In this document: one piece after another, positions 7,164-9,617 of the stretch
How the letters are laid out: the number at the start of each line of letters is the position of its first letter
Position numbering within the stretch: position 1 is the first letter of the stretch
Source: Cyclobacteriaceae bacterium
GTDB taxonomy: Bacteria; Bacteroidota; Bacteroidia; Cytophagales; Cyclobacteriaceae
NCBI GenBank assembly: GCA_030589835.1
Contig: JAUUZS010000115.1
Location: 1 to 9,617 of the forward strand
DNA length: 9,617 bases
Direction of reading: 5' to 3'
Notes under the pieces: model-generated
Told to the model about the DNA's origin: nothing
Databases searched by the model: none
The model's input: only the letters and a program-made list of their open reading frames with translations
Position numbers and translations under genes: made by a program

Positions 7164-7353
7164 CTATTATGTAATAAATCTCTCTTTTCACTGGATAATT
7201 TACCACATCGATGTTCATCATTGCATAATTTGCGATTATGGTTTCACAATACGCTTCAAAATTTTTCTCCATTGTTCTGGATAAAGCCAGTGTAACTTCA
7301 TCATTCAATTGATCTTCTTTTTCATTTATGTAATAAATTGTTCTGGTATCCAT
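7156..7353 (-). CDS. Small protein of unknown function, first gene of a two-gene unit with the nucleotidyltransferase
   Basis: The 65-residue, acidic protein has no signal peptide and no membrane segment. It begins MDTRTIYYINEKEDQLNDEV and ends PVKREIYYIIDE, with an AYCETIIANYAMM segment in the middle that looks helical. I do not recognise a named family. Its stop codon overlaps the start of the nucleotidyltransferase gene (ATGAGTAA, 7156-7163, an 8-base overlap). This supports translational coupling and argues that the short gene is real. The repeated YY-I beta-like edges at both ends and the coupling suggest a partner protein, as in two-gene toxin-antitoxin units, but no toxin or antitoxin fold can be identified from the sequence. 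No clear promoter is visible upstream. Confidence 0.65.
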   Translation of the reverse strand: MDTRTIYYINEKEDQLNDEVTLALSRTMEKNFEAYCETIIANYAMMNIDVVNYPVKREIYYIIDE

Positions 7354-7541
7354 ATGGTAAAGTTAGGAATTAATTCTAAATTTTTGTCTTCCCACTGTTA
7401 GTAGCTTAAAGATAAAAGTTCATGCGAGTTCATACAACTGCTATCTGCAACGACTGGGTGGAGGATTGTTGCACTTAACCTGGGAACAGTAAGCGTTGGC
7501 AGGTGCGCAAAGGCTGAGAAGCTTGCCCACCGATTTATGCG

Positions 7542-7620
7542 GGGAATCTTGTTCTTATGAAAAACTGTGGTTTTAGGATCCGGTAGTTCAATCAACAAGA
7601 TCTCTGCTTTCGCAGGGATG
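7542..7620. repeat. REP-like repeat, copy 2, with inverted half-unit
   Basis: ATCTTGTT (7546-7553) and AACAAGAT (7594-7601) form an inverted pair around a 40-base spacer. CTGCTTTCGCAGGGATG at 7604-7620 is an exact copy of 6563-6579. GGGAATCTTGTT at 7542-7553 is the reverse complement of AACAAGATTCCC at 6530-6541. Together they look like two repeat units facing each other. Confidence 0.6.
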
Positions 7621-7661
7621 ACGGTTCTATTTTGGCTATTACCCTTCAAGGATTAAAAGTT

Positions 7662-7667
7662 TATCTA
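7662..7667. repeat. Left flanking direct repeat TATCTA of the MITE-like element
   Basis: TATCTA abuts the left terminal inverted repeat and matches 7928-7933 exactly. It is either a 6-bp target-site duplication or a TA duplication inside a pre-existing TATC repeat. Confidence 0.6.
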
Positions 7668-7927
7668 GTGTCTGTCCATAAAGTCAGAGTTTGTTCAGAA
7701 TGTTCGAGATCAAGCCTGCCCACCGCCAGGCCAATGTCAATTAGTTAACTATCCTTATGGGGTATGCCATGGTTTGTGCCTTCCTGCGGTAGGCAGGTCC
7801 TCACAAACCATATTTTTTCGGTCTGTGAGACACAGACCGAGGCGATTGAACCTTGCAAATTTCTTAACTTATTGACATTGACCGCCAGGCAGGCGTAACG
7901 CAGAGGTAGGACGTTATGGACAGACTC
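7668..7927. mobile_element. 260-bp MITE-like foldback element
   Basis: The left end GTGTCTGTCCATAAAGTC (7668-7685) is inverted at the right end (7910-7927) with 16 of 18 positions matching. Subterminal inverted repeats follow: 7732-7748 against 7864-7880, TTAACT(A/T)ATTGACATTG, 16 of 17 matching. The centre holds two perfect 10-bp hairpins: ATGGTTTGTG/CACAAACCAT (7769-7778 and 7802-7811, with an inner CCTGC/GCAGG stem) and TCGGTCTGTG-AGA-CACAGACCGA (7818-7840). There is no transposase or other gene inside. TATCTA stands on both sides. Short length, terminal repeats, flanking duplication and absence of coding capacity are the definition of a MITE, moved by a transposase elsewhere; a TA target would fit an IS630/Tc1-type source, but the family cannot be decided. 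On the plus strand the first hairpin is followed by ATTTTTT and could end plus-strand transcription. Confidence 0.8.
7769..7818 (+). terminator. Terminator-like hairpin inside the MITE-like element
   Basis: A perfect 10-bp stem ATGGTTTGTG/CACAAACCAT, with an inner GC-rich stem in the loop, is followed by ATTTTTT (7812-7818) on the plus strand. It has the form of an intrinsic terminator pointing toward the 3' end of the PKD gene. A function in termination is inferred, and on the minus strand no T-run follows. Confidence 0.45.
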
Positions 7928-9617
7928 TATCTAATTACAATCTTCTTGGTAGTCTCTTCTCCTTCGCTGTTTATCGTCAATAAATAAAAGCCTTTTCGAT
8001 ACATCGCCAGCTCTAACCTGATCAAATTCAAACCGGCATCGAGGTCATGAAATTGCTTGCTGTAAACGATATTCCCGTTTTCTCCTATCAAATGCAGCAG
8101 GCACGCTCCGGAAGAAGGTAAAATCACGGGAACATCGACATACGTAGCGGCAGGATTTGGAAATGGATCAAGAACGCTGAAGGAATTGTCAATAGTAAGG
8201 CATTGATAGTTGTCATACGGATTCACATCCGGATGATTATTGAGGCTATCTGCAAAGGTAAAGCAGACGTAATCCAGAAGGGTACTGGAATTGATGATCA
8301 CATCAAAATCAATTTCAAATTCATTGTATTCTCCTGGCATTAAGGTAGTCTCCATTTTCTGACTTAGGGTGATCTTTTTTGCCAGATCTACACGTACATA
8401 TGGATTATTGATGATTATCGTCCCATTGTTTTGCAAGCCGACCAGCAGCTTCAATTTTCCGTCAAACACACTGACACGTACATCAGAAACACGAATATCA
8501 TAAACCGGAATCGCTATTTCGATAGCCTGTGTTGAGGTATCGGTACAGCCAAATTCATTTTCGACAATTTGAGTGGCCAGGTCTTCACCAATTTCACGAT
8601 AAATATATTCCGGATTTGAATCAGTACTTCCATCCTCATTATACATACTGAATGAGTAAGATATAGTATCAGCTCCGTTTGATCGATCTGTAAATTGAGC
8701 ATGTAATGGAGTGGCCCCGTATGCCGGATATACATCAAATTTAGCTTTCGGACTCGGATCAATGGTCACTATGCTGTCCAATAAATTATAGCAATTATTT
8801 TCCGTTGTTACTCCTAGTGAAAAATCATATTCGTCTGCACTACTGAACTCGTACATATACTGCTCTTTTGACGAAACTTGTGTGTTATTGATCAACCAAA
8901 CGTAGGAGCTCACCGCATCCAACGGAGAATAGGTCGTGGAGCTGATAGTGACCGGTTGATCCTCGCAATAGGATGAAAATTCGAAATCGATTTCCGGAAG
9001 GGGGTGGATGGTAAGTACTTTGGCAATGCTATCGGGACAAAAATTGTTGGCACGCACATACAGCTCGACATCATAGTCTCCCGGAGTTGTAAATTCGTGG
9101 CGTACCACTTCTTCATTTGAATAAAGATTTCCATCAATCAACCAATCTAAACTTACCAGATCCATTCTATCAGGCAGTACCGAATTCTGCTTAAACAGTG
9201 CCTCCTCCCCAAAACAGGTATTATCTATGGTTAATCCGGCAATAGGAGACGGGTGAACCTCAATATTTCTGACCAGCGTATCCAGACAGCCATAATTGCT
9301 CACATCAATCAGGGTCACTTCATATTCCCCTTCGCCTTCCAGCAGAAGGGAAGGTGAAGCCCCGGAGGCCGTTTTTTCAAATCCAATAGCGGTATTTCTC
9401 AGGGTCCAGTACTGTCCGGTAATGTTGGCGTCCTGCACGTACGACTGATCAAAAAAGGTTACTGAATTATCCGAACAGGCCAGTTCATTGGTAAAGTTCA
9501 GTTCCGGTGTGCGATGTACCGAAACCACTTTTTCCAGCGTGGCATTACACCCCAATGCACTGGAGGCAGTAAGGCCAACCACATAATCGCCGCCAAGCTC
9601 AAATTTATGAATGGGGG
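7927..9617 (-). CDS. PKD-repeat surface protein with T9SS C-terminal sorting domain (cut by right window edge)
   Basis: The frame is open to the right edge, giving 562 residues. A GTG at 9580-9582 is not the start, because upstream codons read FELGGDYVVGLTAS, the end of another PKD-type module. Four to five PKD-like repeats follow, each ending in a Y-x-V/F beta strand followed by a Cys-containing turn (GEYEVTLIDVSNYGC, GDYDVELYVRANNFC, DEYDFSLGVTTENNC). Next comes a beta-rich domain (YDIRVSDVRV to NPYDNYQC). The last 82 residues (8175-7930) are a type A T9SS sorting domain with FPNPA at its start and a KKIVIR end. T9SS moves such proteins across the outer membrane, and PKD repeats are typical of adhesins and surface enzymes; no catalytic domain is visible in this part. 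The stop codon is TAG, whose G comes from the end of the neighbouring MITE-like element. Confidence 0.9.
   Translation of the reverse strand, partial: PIHKFELGGDYVVGLTASSALGCNATLEKVVSVHRTPELNFTNELACSDNSVTFFDQSYVQDANITGQYWTLRNTAIGFEKTASGASPSLLLEGEGEYEVTLIDVSNYGCLDTLVRNIEVHPSPIAGLTIDNTCFGEEALFKQNSVLPDRMDLVSLDWLIDGNLYSNEEVVRHEFTTPGDYDVELYVRANNFCPDSIAKVLTIHPLPEIDFEFSSYCEDQPVTISSTTYSPLDAVSSYVWLINNTQVSSKEQYMYEFSSADEYDFSLGVTTENNCYNLLDSIVTIDPSPKAKFDVYPAYGATPLHAQFTDRSNGADTISYSFSMYNEDGSTDSNPEYIYREIGEDLATQIVENEFGCTDTSTQAIEIAIPVYDIRVSDVRVSVFDGKLKLLVGLQNNGTIIINNPYVRVDLAKKITLSQKMETTLMPGEYNEFEIDFDVIINSSTLLDYVCFTFADSLNNHPDVNPYDNYQCLTIDNSFSVLDPFPNPAATYVDVPVILPSSGACLLHLIGENGNIVYSKQFHDLDAGLNLIRLELAMYRKGFYLLTINSEGEETTKKIVIR
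7928..7933. repeat. Right flanking direct repeat TATCTA of the MITE-like element
   Basis: This is an exact copy of 7662-7667. On the minus strand it covers the last sense codon (AGA) and the first two bases of the stop codon of the PKD protein gene, plus one base of the preceding Ile codon. Confidence 0.6.

Larger units (their letters stand above)
7354..7667. other. Gene-free stretch with REP-like repeats
   Basis: No supported gene lies here. A minus-strand open frame at 7398-7649 is not convincing: its N-terminal RTVIPAKAEI is the translation of the common CTGCTTTCGCAGGGATGACGG repeat, and the rest resembles no protein. The left part (7370-7500) holds nothing I recognise except a weak TGCAAC/GTTGCA inverted pair near 7446-7473. 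AAGCTTGCCCACCG at 7519-7532 recurs with one change at 7712-7725 inside the MITE-like element. GGCAGG occurs at 7498-7503. Confidence 0.6.

Noticed and set aside
4117..7353. A defence island built from the Uma2 pair, the nucleotidyltransferase pair and the SYLF gene
   Set aside because: Uma2 genes occur widely as dispersed paralogues, SYLF is a secreted protein, orientations differ, and no known defence effector or sensor is present; only the two-gene nucleotidyltransferase unit is kept as a possible module.
7398..7649. Minus-strand open frame of 83 codons beginning MKGNSQNRTVIPAKAEI
   Set aside because: VIPAKAEI is the translated form of a common intergenic repeat (CTGCTTTCGCAGGGATGAC), and the remaining residues show no protein-like pattern; I treat it as spurious.
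8514..9137. Two short minus-strand open frames inside the PKD gene
   Set aside because: They are out-of-frame shadows of the PKD/T9SS coding sequence.
9580..9582. GTG as start of the PKD/T9SS gene
   Set aside because: The frame stays open to the edge and the upstream residues (FELGGDYV) continue a PKD module, so the gene begins outside the window.
1..9617. CRISPR arrays, tRNA or rRNA genes
   Set aside because: I saw no regularly spaced direct repeats, no tRNA-like cloverleaf with conserved arms, and no rRNA-like segment; the cloverleaf-like fold at 7668-7927 is explained by the MITE-like element.

Overview
The window looks like Bacteroidota (Bacteroidetes) chromosome, possibly a Cytophagales-like lineage, although the sequence does not fix the order. 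The evidence is a C-terminal type IX secretion (T9SS) sorting domain on a PKD-repeat surface protein, a SusC/D-free set of secreted proteins with signal peptides ending in A-Q, low GC content, weak Shine-Dalgarno sequences, and a TAnnTTTG promoter-like element.

Left half (1-4644), all minus strand: the 5' part of an OprB-type carbohydrate porin gene that runs off the left edge (1-650); a 1065-residue secreted Asp-box/sortilin-type beta-propeller protein (794-3991) followed by a clear intrinsic terminator; and a secreted SYLF (Ysc84) domain lipoprotein-like protein (4117-4644). These are ordinary envelope and secreted genes in tidy, repeat-free surroundings.

Middle (4645-7353): two tandem plus-strand Uma2-family (DUF820, PD-(D/E)XK-fold) genes of equal length (4968-5609 and 5845-6486). 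Their last third is almost identical at DNA level while the rest has diverged, which points to recent gene conversion or recombination. They are followed by a convergent minus-strand pair: a 65-residue protein of unknown function (7156-7353) overlapping by 8 bases a DUF6036/MNT-type nucleotidyltransferase gene. The nucleotidyltransferase reading frame is interrupted by one in-frame TGA (6831-6833), after which 57 family-like codons continue to a second stop at 6657.

Right (7354-9617): a 573-base gene-free stretch with REP-like repeats of the kind that translate as 'VIPAKAEI', then a 260-bp MITE-like element (7668-7927). It has 18-bp terminal inverted repeats, subterminal inverted repeats, two perfect internal hairpins and TATCTA on both sides. 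Its right end supplies the last base of the stop codon of the neighbouring T9SS-sorted PKD protein gene (7927-9617, minus strand, open at the right edge).

No complete novel multi-gene system is evident. The most interesting signals are the MITE sitting exactly in a stop codon, the homogenised Uma2 tandem pair, and the small-ORF/nucleotidyltransferase unit with its in-frame stop. GC-rich CCTGCC/GGCAGG foldback repeats occur in the spacers around the Uma2 and nucleotidyltransferase genes but not around the secreted-protein genes on the left, so the accessory part of the window probably begins near 4800.
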